This document shows, piece after piece, positions 1 through 11,844 of a stretch of 64,000 bases of DNA. Made by a program: the position numbers and the translations under genes. The stretch is from Solea solea. Its lineage: Eukaryota; Chordata; Actinopteri; Pleuronectiformes; Soleidae. The notes beneath the pieces are model-generated. The model did no database searches. It worked only from the letters and a program-made list of their open reading frames with translations, and was not told where the DNA came from. The stretch is from assembly GCF_958295425.1 (NCBI RefSeq), contig NC_081146.1, forward strand, positions 11,702,985 to 11,766,984, in the 5' to 3' direction. Every line of letters begins with the position of its first letter. The first letter of the stretch is position 1.

Positions 1-1926
1 GGGATTTTCCCTGGGTGGTATGGGTAAAAGATAATTAATCCTATTATCAGTCATCGTTTTCACAGAGCTTCCCCTCATATGGTGGCAGTTTCAAAGGCAG
101 ACATTGCACTTATTGTCACATGCGGTAGCACAGTGTCAATTTCATTAATGTGCAAGTTATTTTCTTATCATACGTTATATGTGTTGGGTTTCGTGCCAAC
201 AAACTCCCATTTTGAATCCTTGAGACTCACAATCTCAATCTGACCGGCGCCATTGCAGTTTTTCCAACTTGAAGTTCAACGACTTCTCCTGCAACCAGGC
301 ACCGAGATGATGCCGCTGTCAATCATGTTATTATGTGCCATGCTTTATCATCGGTTTTCTTTGAAATGGGAACATCATTTACAAAATTGACATAATGTGC
401 TATATTGAAGAAGACTTGGAACTAGGATAATGAGAAGTAGGATCATTTTCCAATTTCAATTGGCCTTTTACAACCAGTAGAGCTACCCCATGATGGCTAA
501 CCTACAATTGTTGCATCTTTTATAGACAGAACTATAGAAAATGTACATCCCAGTTCTAAATGGGAACAAACTGATATATCATCTTATCTTTTCAAAACAG
601 AAATGTGAAGATAGTCTATTGAAATTTAATCTGTTGTTATTTGATGTCTAGAGACTCATGAGAGTTGAGCCCCCACCAAAATAACAAAATGAAATGCCCC
701 CATTGAGCCATTGTATAATGTTTTAATCTCCTTAGTGATGGCAGAATGCATCATCTGGCCAAATTTCATTAAAACCAGACCTGTGGGGCCTGAAAAAGTC
801 TAGCACATGAGACATCATGTTCAGCAGTAGCATAAACTCACCTGATTAATGTTCCCCTTTGGTTTCATTGTGTGAAAAACAAATACATGTCATGCACGAG
901 GGCAAACTAAAGGACTGATCACTTGATAAAAGACACTAAATATATTTTGGAACTTATTAGTAACATACATTTAGTCTAATTTCATCTAAGACGATGGAAA
1001 GATAATAAATATGTAAACATGGTTTTATGAATGAATCTGATGCTGGAATTTTAAAACAGGAATCCTATTTTAAAATTAAATGCACCATTAATGACGCACA
1101 CTGTATGAGCAGCACACACGCTCACAGTCACCCTCTTTTATCTGTCTCAAGAGGAAACAAACTACCCACATGCCCCATCAAGAGCCAATGAATCATTCCC
1201 ATTCACTCTAATTCCTAAAACTGTGTTTAAATAAGCAACCCTTTTCTTTGTAACGAAAGGAGGGAGGTCATACAAGGTACAGCCACTACAAAGAAATAAT
1301 GAAGATGCATACAGAACAGTCCAGAAAACAGTAATGACTAGGGAATTGAATAGTTAACAGTTAGCCAAATAATTTGCACTTAAGAATTTAACTGTAATGA
1401 GCACAGAATTAATTATCATGGAAGTGAAGCTGGATGTAGGAGAATCGTCCGGCTGCAGCCTGTGGCCACTCACACTAGATCTGTGTCATTGGAGACAGAG
1501 ATTTCTCTCCAGTCAGACTTAAGATCTCACTAAAAAGACATGTTTCTGTAATTTATTGTTAACGATTAACCGACTAATTTTTATGAACTAATTCATGCAT
1601 GAAATTTGCAACAGTAGTTCAATGAATAAAATAATAACCTAGTTGCAATCCAAGGTTGTTATATTTCTGTATAGCTTGATCCCAACCAGGTATGTTTAGC
1701 AAGGAGAGAGAACGAGAAAAAAAGATAAATGAAAATCCAGAACATGACCCAAAAAGACAGCTGAATATGCTCAACAGGATAAACAACATCAATTAAAATG
1801 GACCAGGCTAAGAAATAACACCTGCATACCTGGGTAAGGGTGATCTATTATCCAATGGAGAAAATGCTATTTTCAAATGCCTGATGTATGTGGTTCTTAT
1901 ATGAGACAGAAGTCTGTCTTTGGAGA
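1..1926. other. Non-coding stretch with no recognised feature
   Basis: AT-rich sequence of ordinary complexity. I see no open frame of note, no terminal inverted repeats, no microsatellite longer than a few units and no RNA-gene promoter pair. It could be intergenic or intronic. Confidence 0.6.
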
Positions 1927-2628
1927 CTAAGTGTTGTCTACAAGACAAAAATTATTTGTAAGGACTTTAAAATGAAGGCTGGGATCAGTAGGTAGTAGAC
2001 CACCGTGTATTTCTTCCCCATTTTGGTACACAATGTGTCCACTTAGAGAGCATGAATCTGTCTTGGGTGAAGCAGCAGTCGAAAGGAAGGCTGCCTTCAC
2101 ACAGAGAAACAGTAGGCTGACACTAAATGGAGTCAAAGGGGCAAATATAAAGAGCTCTGAGCAGCACTTCAAGGACCCTGGTGGGTAGCACACGTTTCTG
2201 TGCCAGCCAGCTTCTCCCCACCACCTTTTAAATCTGCCATGCCAGAGGAAGAGCTCCCAGGGACAGCCCATCACACTTATCCTGGATAGTAGAAAATTGC
2301 TGTCAGGTAGCCCCTCATTGTACACTCTGCCTGTCCCAGTGTAAAGAGATGGTGGAGCAACGACAGGATTTCGCATAAGGGTTAAGGCCCTGGGGCTTGG
2401 GTACCATATCTTGCTTTGGAACTTTGACTTCATATGCTGTATGTCTCTGACTGCAGGCTGTTCCTCAGAAGCTCCTAACTCTTTGCCATTGTGGGCCATC
2501 TCCCTCAACCCCCCGAAGGAAGATGAGAGGTGGAAAACTTTCAGATGTAATACACTGAAGTCCACAGTTGACAGTGAGTGTTTGTCTTCTTTGCAAAGAG
2601 GTTGACCTCTACTTGGCTGAGGTGTCAA
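1927..2628 (-). other. Long uncharacterised open frame (233 codons)
   Basis: This is the longest stop-free frame in the window, and it sits in a locally less AT-rich patch. The translation is rich in Ser, Leu, Cys and Trp and holds a hydrophobic run near residues 160-185 (around FAPLTPFSVSLLFLCV), but I recognise no domain or family motif. A second minus-strand frame lies just upstream in the same direction (2795-3097, 100 codons, with an Arg-rich middle), so the two could be pieces of one decayed gene or element. There is no convincing start context or splice pattern. Chance, a decayed mobile-element frame, or an unknown single exon all remain possible. I favour non-coding. Confidence 0.2.
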
Positions 2629-4427
2629 CCTACAGGTGTAAATGCCACTTTGATGGTGAAAGGTGGTGAATCTCCTCCATCTTGAGGAGGTACATTACTG
2701 TGCCGGGCCCACTGGGACCCTGAACACACCTTTCCCAGACTAGAGAAGTTATTCTAACTTCTCAGCTGCCATTCTGATGATTGCAATTGCACAGTTAACA
2801 TACAGAGGAACCATAACCAGGACTGTTAGTCTTTTCCAAAATTGTCTGAGACAGTAAGAGACACAATGTCATAGATTCAGAAGGCAGTGTTGAGTCGATG
2901 CCATGCATCCATTTCCTCAATATTCGTCTGTATGAGATCTTCACATTGATGACACACATGTCCCTGCTTTCCCAAATTCTTCTTACCTCTGCATAATGAG
3001 GGGTAGCACGCCGTCCTCTGGGCCTCGTCCACCATATCACATCAGGCAGTGCAACACAGACTTGACCCTTGTAATTTGCTAAATGCAAAATGAGCATATA
3101 CTTTTTATTTTAAGGAACAGTTAAACATTTCACTATAGTTTGTGTTGCTCTGAACAGTGCCAGGCTTGCTGTTTTTTGAATGCTAAATGTCTAAATGCTA
3201 AGCTAGTAGTTACTCAGACAAGAAAATGAATAAATGCATCACCCATGTTTCTTCTAAAGTAGAAAGTATTAAAACATCATATCAGATCATTTACTGTTCT
3301 GTATTAAATCTGGCTGTAACTGTGTTCTTCATACTTTGCAAACTGTGAGTTTGATTTACAACATTATTTAATGAGAACAAAGTACATTATCAAAGCAGAA
3401 CAGTGATCGCACAAAGGCAGATAAGCTATCACACTCCATCACACACAATGCTCTGCCTTGATGATTCATTTGTTGGTCTTTTTTTAATGTTTTGTAATGT
3501 TTAAATCTTTTATCATATGATTAATCCAAAACCCATTGCAGTCTATTCAATGTAATACTGGATTTCAAGCTTCCATCCAGGCATTTTAATCTATTTGTGG
3601 CCTTGTGAGAGGTTGACCAGGAGCAGTCCATGTGTTTCCTCCGTGTTGGTCCAACTGACAAGTTGTGCTGTCAAAGGGCACATGGTTTACTTAGGTAGAC
3701 AATAGATTAGTGGAATAAGGTGGACAGGGTTGATGAGCATGGATTGCTGAGTGTGTGTGGGCTGGCTCTGTGCAGTCTACAAAGGCAGCAGGAGACAGGA
3801 TATTGGAAGGTATATGAAAAGACTGCAAGATAACCAAGGCTGCACAGAGATAGTATACAAACATGTTCAGCAACAGTTAAAAATGAACCATTACCACACA
3901 ATCAAGACCATTTTCATTCTGGATCAAATGACGATGATGATATCTTGTGCCAAGAAAACTGTGACAAAATCTTTTGTTTCCACAAGGGAAAAAAAAGAAG
4001 ATTCTATTGCTATTTCTGTTTTTCTTTTTCCCTTTGCATGGAGCATGTCCAAGGTAATTTCTTTGAGACTGCTCGCTCTTCCATGTCAGCCAGCGAGAGC
4101 AGCAAGAAAACAGTGCAGCTGTGAAAATAGCTTTCAAAGGAAAGTTGTTAATACAAACAATGCAGTTCAGGAAGAACAAGGATCAAAACACCCCGAAGGG
4201 AACATATTGGACAACATCATCTGCTCTGTTGTAGTTGTAAGTACTTAGTCCAAATACTTTCTGCCCTTGTTTATATCAGTTCTGCAGTTGTTATTTAAAG
4301 CGTGCAGGGGCAGCACACAGGGGAGTATTGGTCGGCTGTTCTGCTTGATAGTGTGAGTCACCTTTGGTCACAAGTTTACTTCCATGGAGCTGAACTTTTT
4401 ACCCTTTCATATATGCAAATACAGTTT

Positions 4428-4446
4428 ATATATATATATATATATA
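4428..4446. repeat. (TA)n microsatellite
   Basis: About nine uninterrupted TA units, flanked by further TA-rich sequence. Confidence 0.9.
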
Positions 4447-5103
4447 CCTGAATTTTTAAGGTGAACTAAAAAACATCAACATTTGCATTCTAATTCTTTC
4501 ATACAAAGCCACATTGAAGGCATGATTAACTATCTACCAACACAATAACAATCTTCAGTCTTTTCAAGGACAACCACAATTTCCTACTTCATAAGAACAT
4601 TATCCATTCACCTTGCTGTGAGTCACCGATGCTATCCACTGCACATTAGGCCAATAGTATCAGTATCATTATTGCAGCAATAAAAGCCTGCATTCTGTAA
4701 TAACAGAAGGTGCCGTGTAGGTGGCTAGCAACCTTGTTAAAATGTATTAATTGTATAGTTAATAGTTTTCAAGGCAACCTGAGAACAAGTGATTAATATA
4801 ACATTTAATACTTTTATATAAAGCGTCATTGTCCTACCTAATTTGCTCCATGAAGAATGCATTGTTTTGATGGGATTCTTTTGGGTCGGACGTCAGAGAA
4901 TGTTATTTTCATCTTGATTTAAGTTAATAAAATTTCGAGGACATCTTAACTTTTGCCACATGTGTAAATGTGAATTTCCTCCAGGCAAAGAAAATAATAA
5001 TCTTACATTACAGTCAAAAGTCAACAGTATTTGTAAGTGCTCGTTCAAGCTAATGTTGGATACAATTTTTATTGTGTACAATAAGAAGCAACATGCTCTG
5101 GAG

Positions 5104-5155
5104 ACTCCCTCCTCCTTCCTCCCTCCCCCTCTCTGTCTCTGTCATCTCTCTTTAA
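5104..5155. repeat. Polypyrimidine (CT-rich) tract
   Basis: An irregular run of C and T with few purines on the plus strand. It is low-complexity sequence; no adjacent splice acceptor leads into a convincing exon. Confidence 0.7.
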
Positions 5156-6154
5156 GTCTTGGTACCTCTCTTTCTGTCACTGTTCCTTGGCTCACTTCTT
5201 ATCAGACATGTTCAGCTGTCGGTGGAGCATCCACAGAGACTGACAATGTACCAGGCTATTTGGCGTTGGTCAAAGGTTTTAATGTTTTTCTACTTCCCAA
5301 TATTTTAAATAACTTCATACTCCAGTTTAACGTCGCCACATGTCATGCCACCCGTGTGTAAAATAAATGACAGGAGCACACACTAATGATAAGCTTGTTG
5401 AATTAAAATTTTTTTTTTTATACATGGAGATAGTTTACCCAATCAGAGATTGTTTACCACCATACGTAGGTTTAGATGAAAAGTGTGTATCTCATCCTCT
5501 CCTGCTTCTCATGCATGGATCACACACATGTTCTTGTGCATGTTATTAGGCATCAGAAGAAAAAAAAAAAAGGTTTTTTGACATACCAGGCACTGCATCA
5601 TGGATTAGCTGTCCATCAGGCCCTCCAACAATAAGCTGCGTGGCTCACCAACAACTCGGTGTGCCACCGGTCGCCCCAGAAACTCTGCTAATGATAGCCA
5701 GCAAAGCCCGTCGAGGGGATCCTATCACACCACCAGTCAAAAATTCCAGTCAGTCATTTCCATTCTTCAGATCGCTTCATTCTCTCCAAAGGTACCAAGG
5801 TATTTCCCATTATCCACTCAGAGACAATGGTCCGGCATCATCCAATAGCTCCTTTACACTGTATACTTACACCGATGTAGATGACCTGCCAGGTGCATGC
5901 CACCACTGCCTGCCAGACAGGTCTCCTGTTCAAATAATCCTTTCAAAATGCTCCAACCATACAGTCGTGAGTCAGAGAGGCCACATTTTCTACAAATAAA
6001 CCTTTTCACACTTTTTCACAAAAACTGAAACATCGTTCATTTTTTAATCACTATTGCTTTCTGAGTTGATTAATCCTCATTTCGTCCTTCCTAATACACT
6101 TATAAAATTATTGTGACAATATTGTGACTTTTTTGAATCTTGCACTAATACTCC

Positions 6155-6325
6155 ATAAACCCCCCCCCCCACTAAAACTAATAAAAACCTAAAATAAAAC
6201 TAAGCACTTATAAATAAATAAACACTAATAATAACTAGCAAACCTGCTCTACAAACTAAATGAAACTAATAAAAGATTTAATTTAATAAAAACTAAAACT
6301 AATGAAAAATCCAAAACTATTATAA
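6155..6325. repeat. A-rich degenerate ACTAAAA-type repeat
   Basis: The segment begins with a run of ten C (near 6160) and continues as loosely repeated ACTAAAA, ACTAATAAAA and TAAATAAA units, with almost no G. It is a decayed low-complexity array, possibly the tail of a retroelement. Confidence 0.6.
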
Positions 6326-6970
6326 CCTTGATGAGGACATTCTCATCCTATCAAACAGACTCCATCACACTCAGAAGAGATCACACTTTGATACTATAGG
6401 TGAGTTTGCCTATAGCTTCTCCCTCAATAGAGACTCTGCTCTTCTCTGCTCCATCTGTCCTGCTCCTTGACAAGAGTTCGACGACTACCTGTCTGTCTCG
6501 AGTGATTTCACTTCAAATGCTGCAGCTTGCCTGAAACCGTTCAATCAGGACACGTATATTTTGTTTATAATTTAGAGACGGATAAATAAGTGTCAAACAA
6601 AGTTACTCAGGTCTGTACAAGCTGCTAAATAATGATGGGGAAAGAGGATGAAACAAATATCGAGAGGCACATTCATAATATCCAAGTCAGTCAGGTACAG
6701 ACTAGAGAAAATTCTTCATAGAGACCTCCTTCAAACTCAAGCTATACTCTGATAGCTGTTGGCATGGCTGTGGACAAAAGGGAGACACTGTGGAAGTGCC
6801 CTGCAGTTAAATATTTAGAATCATTATTCTCCCATCTGTATTTGTGTACATATAAAAATGTAAAAAGTTCATCTTTGAGCCAAGTGTCCAAACATCTCAC
6901 ACACATATTGGCAGACACCAGTTAGCAAAATATCTTTCAATGGCCATTTCCCGTAGTGTCACGTTTGATT
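6326..6970. other. Non-coding stretch with no recognised feature
   Basis: Ordinary AT-rich sequence between the A-rich repeat and the first copy of the local duplication. No gene, inverted repeat or tandem array was found. Confidence 0.5.
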
Positions 6971-6974
6971 GAAA

Positions 6975-8012
6975 TGTAATATCTACGGCAATTTGAGGCT
7001 GCAGCCGTCACTATCTTAGTTTTATACAGTTACCAAAGTTACACTTGTTTCAATCTATCATGAGATTAATGTGAAAGACATTGTTTTCTGTAACAATGTC
7101 CATTTCCGTAGCACCACAGCAGACGCCTGAGTAAGGTTATTATTTTTAAACTCAGAACTGCTCTCTGTGTGTTAAATCATTATTTACTTTATATTTGTTA
7201 TATTCTGTCTGCTGGTAAAATCTGCTGGTTAAATCAAAACAAAATTATCCTCCGCCATAAATGTAGCATTTCCCTCACTTGGAACCTAATCATCTGTTAT
7301 TATAATAAATTACATTTGAACACAATGTAATCAGGAAAACAATTTACAATTTTATATATAGGTAATTTCCATGACACAGGTAGGGCTGCTGTGACTGACC
7401 ACCTGAAGTGCAGCCCCCAAGAGAGTTTAAACATCTGACTGCATGGTTAAGGAGAAGCAATTAAGTGTATTGTGTTGACCGAACAAGCAATTATTCATTG
7501 ACTTGTGTTGAAAAATGCACATTTGCTGCTCAAACCTGTCTGTCTGCGTTCAGATAAAGTTTCCCTGCACAAACCAACTGCAAGCATGAGAGCTTGTGAG
7601 TCTTCTGATCTCAGATTTTTTTTTTTTGTTTTCAATTCTCCTCAAAACTCCACAACTAATATGATGCCACAGATGACACTGATTTGTCTCTTTAGGCATG
7701 TTCTTCTCACAGTGTCCCCTGTGCTTACTGTTAAACTGGGTTCAGTGGATCACTTGCCAGCATGAATGACGTAAGTGCTTTAACAGCGCTATTACTATGT
7801 TTAAATGTAATTTATTTTGCTAGGAAGTCACATTGAGATTACAATCTCTTTCGCAAGTGATACCTAAACCTAGTCGATGCATGTTTTTATGACAATATAT
7901 CGAATATATTATTGCCCGTTCACAGAATCTGCTGTGATGTCACATCCTAGTTTTTCTTCACTCGTGAATTAATTGGGATTGACTCGGGATTAATGACAGA
8001 ACAGATACAGTT
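6975..8012 (+). repeat. Local direct duplication, copy 1
   Basis: Collinear similarity runs from here to 9888-10645 in the same orientation, offset by about 2.6-2.9 kb. Shared blocks include the ATCTATCATGAGATTA segment (7056 here, 9962 there), TAGCATTTCCCTCACTTGG (about 7264, 10091), the core GGCATGTTCTTCT to TTGCCAGCATG (7695-7763), TTTTGCTAGGAAGTCACATT (about 7815) and CCTAGTTTTTCTTCAC (about 7947). Copy 1 is about 280 bp longer, with extra sequence near 7150-7245 and 7310-7520. The duplicated unit matches no element I know, so it may be an unlisted repeat family or a true local duplication. Confidence 0.9.
7696..7770 (+). other. Exon-like core of duplication copy 1
   Basis: A 75-bp segment is preceded by a pyrimidine-rich TTTGTCTCTTTAG acceptor-like site and followed directly by a consensus GTAAGT donor. 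The first 65-70 bases are nearly identical to copy 2 (10301-10370, about one change), more conserved than most flanking sequence. One frame shows mostly silent or conservative changes between the copies, but it stops at TGA inside the segment. It could be a non-coding RNA exon, a coding relic or just a conserved part of a repeat. Confidence 0.25.
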
Positions 8013-8818
8013 ATACTGGTCTTACTACTTACACTTCACCACTGAATGCTCTGTATTACAATTGATTTGCAGCTCTGAGATCCATCCATTGACAAAAGGA
8101 AACAACTGCTCTTGAGATTCAGTGTGGGTCTCAGGTTGCAATGTTATTGGCGTTCCACAAGGCAGCATTAAACATACGACTATTAGAGTGTGATGCTGAC
8201 GACTGCTGCAGTTGTTTGTCGAATACTTTGTCGAATCGGATTTTCTCACGCAAGCTGCCAACTGGACATAGCACGTCAACAGTGATAACTGCAAATTACA
8301 CTGGGAGTTTTCCTGCAGTCTCGAATGTCTCTGAATAGAATCTCAAATTGCACAAATTGAGGAAGATTGTGCAGTCTATGACAAGATCGATAGCAATGTT
8401 TACATTTACACTAGTTCAAAACAGGACCATGCTAAAGAAATAATCCTTCAATACTTCCAATTAAGACCATCTGATTTGAGAGATCGCAGCTGTGAAAAAT
8501 CTAACATGCAATGCTGTGATATATGCTGAAATATGAAGCGTTATAACAACTGCTTGATTGCAGCTTTTTAAAAATCCATTGGGGTTAGGTGAGTGTGTGC
8601 CTGTATGTTAGGTTGAGAGGAGTTCTTTTTAATCACCTAATCAGGTGCAGCAGCATAACTTTGAGCTGAAAATGCTGATGAGGATTCCGGTACCGTCGAT
8701 GATTGCCTTGATGTAAACGAAACAAGGAGAATAAGGTACCTGGTTAGAAGTGGCCTTATTCACCCATTTTTGCATTTGGATTATTTGTATAATTTCTCAA
8801 AAATATTATGTATGAACA
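8013..8818. other. Non-coding stretch with no recognised feature
   Basis: Lies between duplication copy 1 and the hAT-like element. Only short chance frames were seen, with no tandem array or inverted repeats. Confidence 0.5.
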
Positions 8819-8826
8819 CTTTAATA

Positions 8827-9229
8827 CAGTGGTTCTCAAACCTTTTATACCAAATACCTGAGAAAATATTGAGCTTTGGAAGTCACACCATTATTGCCAA
8901 CGTTTAAACACAGTGGTGTAAATAGTCCGAGCAAAGTGAGCTACGGACTTTTCACAGGATATATTCTTATGTTTATTCTCAATAACATAATTTGCACTCT
9001 CATCGTCTGCCTCTTACTCACATATACTTCAGACACTGGCATAGTGAAATTAGATTAACATGGAGCAAGAGATATGGTGTTTTTTTGGCATGTGTTTCAT
9101 TTTCTACGCACTCCGGTCAAAATTCCTCTGATCACGTGTAGAACAGTATTTCTAATTTTTCATCCAAACAACACCAGAGGAACCTCGCCTACCACCGGTG
9201 GTACACGCACCACATTTTGAGAACCATGG
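8827..9229. mobile_element. Non-autonomous hAT-type element (403 bp MITE)
   Basis: The 5' end reads CAGTGGTTCTCAAA and the reverse complement of the 3' end reads CCATGGTTCTCAAA. The CAGTGGTTCTCAAA start is the well-known signature of hAT (Charlie-like) short elements. The flanking 8-mers CTTTAATA (8819-8826) and CACTAATA (9230-9237) agree at 6 of 8 bases, as expected for an aged hAT target duplication. No transposase frame remains. The element sits between the two copies of the local duplication. Confidence 0.85.
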
Positions 9230-9887
9230 CACTAATACATTTTGATGATAAAGACATATTCTAAGGCTTGAGGTTGAGCGAAATTTTTGTTATCTCTTGT
9301 TATAAATTTTGTTATGCTCTTGGGATTCTGCCTCTGACTGTCCTCATTTCTAAATACCTCTAAATATTCAGGCCTCTGATAAATTGTTCCTCGTTTTAAT
9401 GAAGAATGTGACCATCGTCACACTGTTTGAGCTGACAGTCAAGAAAGCTGCGCATCAATAACCCACCTCTAATTTTTTTTTCTTACCAGTGAATGGGAGG
9501 GTGCGTAGCTATTTCTCTACTTAACAGAGATCTGTTTATACTGCCTAACGTCAATCTTGCCACATTCCTCCTGACTAATGTCAGCCATCTTTAACAGCAA
9601 CCCGGCTTATCGTACTCAACCCGCAGAGAAGGAACTGGCAGCACAATCATTAGAGAGAAATGTGGAAATAAGAAGCCACTAAGTTCAGATCGGATGCAAC
9701 CACATGAATCAGAAAGATTTGAGGTTTTTAAAGAATGATGAACATTTCTCACCACAGAACCAAATCTGCTTGTTTGGATTTAGAGATTGGTCACATTTAA
9801 ATGGCCTTTTTTCATAGCCACACTGTTATGTTCTATTTACAATAATACTTATGAATATCAAAATGCTAATACTGTTTTTTCTCCTTT
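9230..9887. other. Non-coding stretch with no recognised feature
   Basis: AT-rich sequence between the hAT element and duplication copy 2. No feature recognised. Confidence 0.5.
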
Positions 9888-10645
9888 TATGTTACATTTC
9901 AATACAATGGCATTTTGAGGCTACAGACGTCACTTTTACAGTTACCAAAGTAGTTGTTTTAATCTATCATGAGATTACTATAAAAGACACTGTTTCCCAT
10001 AACAGTGTCCATGTCTCCAGCACCACAGTAGACACCTGAGGTAGTTATTATTTTTTAAACTCAAAGCAAAATGACTCTCCGTCATAAATATAGCATTTCC
10101 CTCACTTGGAAACAAATCATATGTGATTATAATACAATTTAAAATACCCTTTTTGTCATTCAGAAAAACTGTCCCTGCACAAACCAATGCTGCAGTTTGT
10201 GTCTTTCTTGAGAGCTTGTGCGTCTTCTGACCTCAGATTTGTCTCCTCAAAACTCCACAGCTAATATGATGCCAAAGATGACCCTGGTTTGTCTTTTTAG
10301 GCATGTTCTTCTTACAGTGTCCCCTGTGCTTACTGTTAAACTGGGTTCAGTGGATCACTTGCCAGCATGGATCAAGTCAAGTTAAGGACGCAAGTGTTTT
10401 AACAGCGCTGTTACTATCTTTACATTTAATGTATTTTGCTAGGAAGTCACATTGAGATTACAATCTCAAATGTTACCTATAGTCGATGCATGTTTTCATG
10501 ACAGTGGGAGGGAGCCAGAGTACACACTACTTAAAATGCACCTATATTGAATATATTGCTGGGATGTCACACCTTAGACCTAGTTTTTCTTCACCCCCCG
10601 TTGAATTAATCGTGATTGACTCGGTGACGGAATAGAAACAGTTTC
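9888..10645 (+). repeat. Local direct duplication, copy 2
   Basis: The shorter partner of 6975-8012, in the same orientation. Similarity is strongest across 10240-10380 and weaker at the edges. It has its own extra sequence near 10505-10545 (a GGGAGGGAGCC patch). The shared similarity stops near 10645, after the GATTGACTCGG block. A minus-strand frame (10580-10888) runs into this end. Confidence 0.9.
10301..10389 (+). other. Exon-like core of duplication copy 2
   Basis: Partner of 7696-7770. The acceptor-like TTTTTAG is kept. The donor position reads GCAAGT instead of GTAAGT, and about 14 extra bases precede it. If this was ever an exon, copy 2 would need a rare GC donor or is no longer spliced here. 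Confidence 0.2.
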
Positions 10646-10888
10646 ATGAGAATATCGCAAATGCCCTTGGGGAACTGTGCTACTTGGAACTATGCTCATG
10701 GGGAAAACCAGTAATAAGCAGATAATAAATACCAGTACATACAAATACTCCCATGCCACACTGAAGAAAGTCCCCTGCACAGTAATCTGCTGAACCTCGT
10801 TTATCCGCTCGTAAGGAATGCTGTAAGAAGTGAACACGCTTGCTATGAAGAACGTGGTCAGCATCGTAACTGTTGATGACAATGTCAT
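10580..10888 (-). other. Open frame resembling part of a membrane protein
   Basis: The 102-codon frame starts at an ATG directly preceded by an in-frame TAA. Residues 8-22 (VTMLTTFFIASVFTS) and about 45-68 (VAWEYLYVLVFIICLLLVF) form two hydrophobic segments joined by a polar loop (YERINEVQQ). The composition looks more protein-like than other frames here, and an acceptor-like TTTTTAG lies just upstream on the minus strand. The C-terminal part runs into duplication copy 2 and is probably not real. I do not recognise the family. A chance hydrophobic frame cannot be excluded. Confidence 0.2.
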
Positions 10889-11820
10889 TTAAGACAAATC
10901 TAAAAACGGGAACAGAAATTTGAGAGAGCGCAAAAGTGGCCTCAGCTGGGGGAGAAGGACAGGAGATTTGTGTGGCCTCTGGAGGGTTGATGCAGTCAAC
11001 TGCACTTGATTGAGTAGTTTCTTCTATAGCTTTGATTCATCTATCTCTTGGTTGAGAGGTGAAAGGTCTTTAAAAGAAACTCTAACAAATTCCATTTGTC
11101 TATATTTACACTCCTGAAGATACAGTGACCTGGATGACTGACTACCTTCACAGACAAAAGCCTATAGTATATGAAAATAAGGTATACCTCAAGGTAACTT
11201 TATTTAAACACCAGGAGACATTTTAATTTTGTGTATATAATCAGGACTGTCTGCTTGAGAAAAGCAAAACTGTGTTTGGCTGTGTGCTAATTAGCTAACT
11301 AGGGAGAAGTAAAACATTACCATCTATAATTATTTCTTGTGTTTCTCTTGTCATTCATCCAGTGATCATAAATTAAATCACATGTGAGTGTGTGAGGTGG
11401 CTGGGACTTTGGGGGGGTGAAAGAAAATGGAACTTTTTGTACAGGCCGTCGTGGTTTGTGTTTGCATCCCTTTCATAAATAGAGACGAAGCATCTCGCTG
11501 TGCAGGGACTGTTTCATAAAAGTGTGACACAGATAGGTGAGAGTTACATGGTACTAGGAAATGTTCAGCTCTAAAATAGGATGTAAAACCATGTGACCCA
11601 TATCCCCAGCACTCTTTTACATTCATTATCTTACTACATGTCAAACATAGCCAGAAGCAGTAGCAAAGAAGCCATTAAGCCTTATCTATTATTGAGCAGT
11701 CATAGGCCCTCTAATGGTTGGAAATCGCTGACACTAAGATTCTTTCAAAGTCGTATGATTTAACAGCTATCGCTGCTTCAAAAGGTACACACACAGGCAT
11801 GCCTGCATACATGCACGCTC

Positions 11821-11844
11821 ACACACACACACACACACACACAC
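11821..11844. repeat. (AC)12 microsatellite
   Basis: Twelve uninterrupted AC units with CA-rich flanks from about 11785. Confidence 0.95.

Larger units (their letters stand above)
3100..6130. other. Non-coding stretch, simple-sequence patches only
   Basis: The stretch holds a short TA run (4428-4446), a pyrimidine-rich tract (about 5104-5155) and several poly-A/poly-T runs. A 165-codon plus-strand frame at 3751-4248 has no recognisable motif and looks like chance. No inverted-repeat element or RNA gene was recognised. Confidence 0.5.

Noticed and set aside
3751..4248. 165-codon plus-strand frame
   Set aside because: No domain, no splice pattern and Lys/Ser-rich low-complexity stretches; an overlapping minus-strand frame of 100 codons is equally open. 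Best explained as chance.
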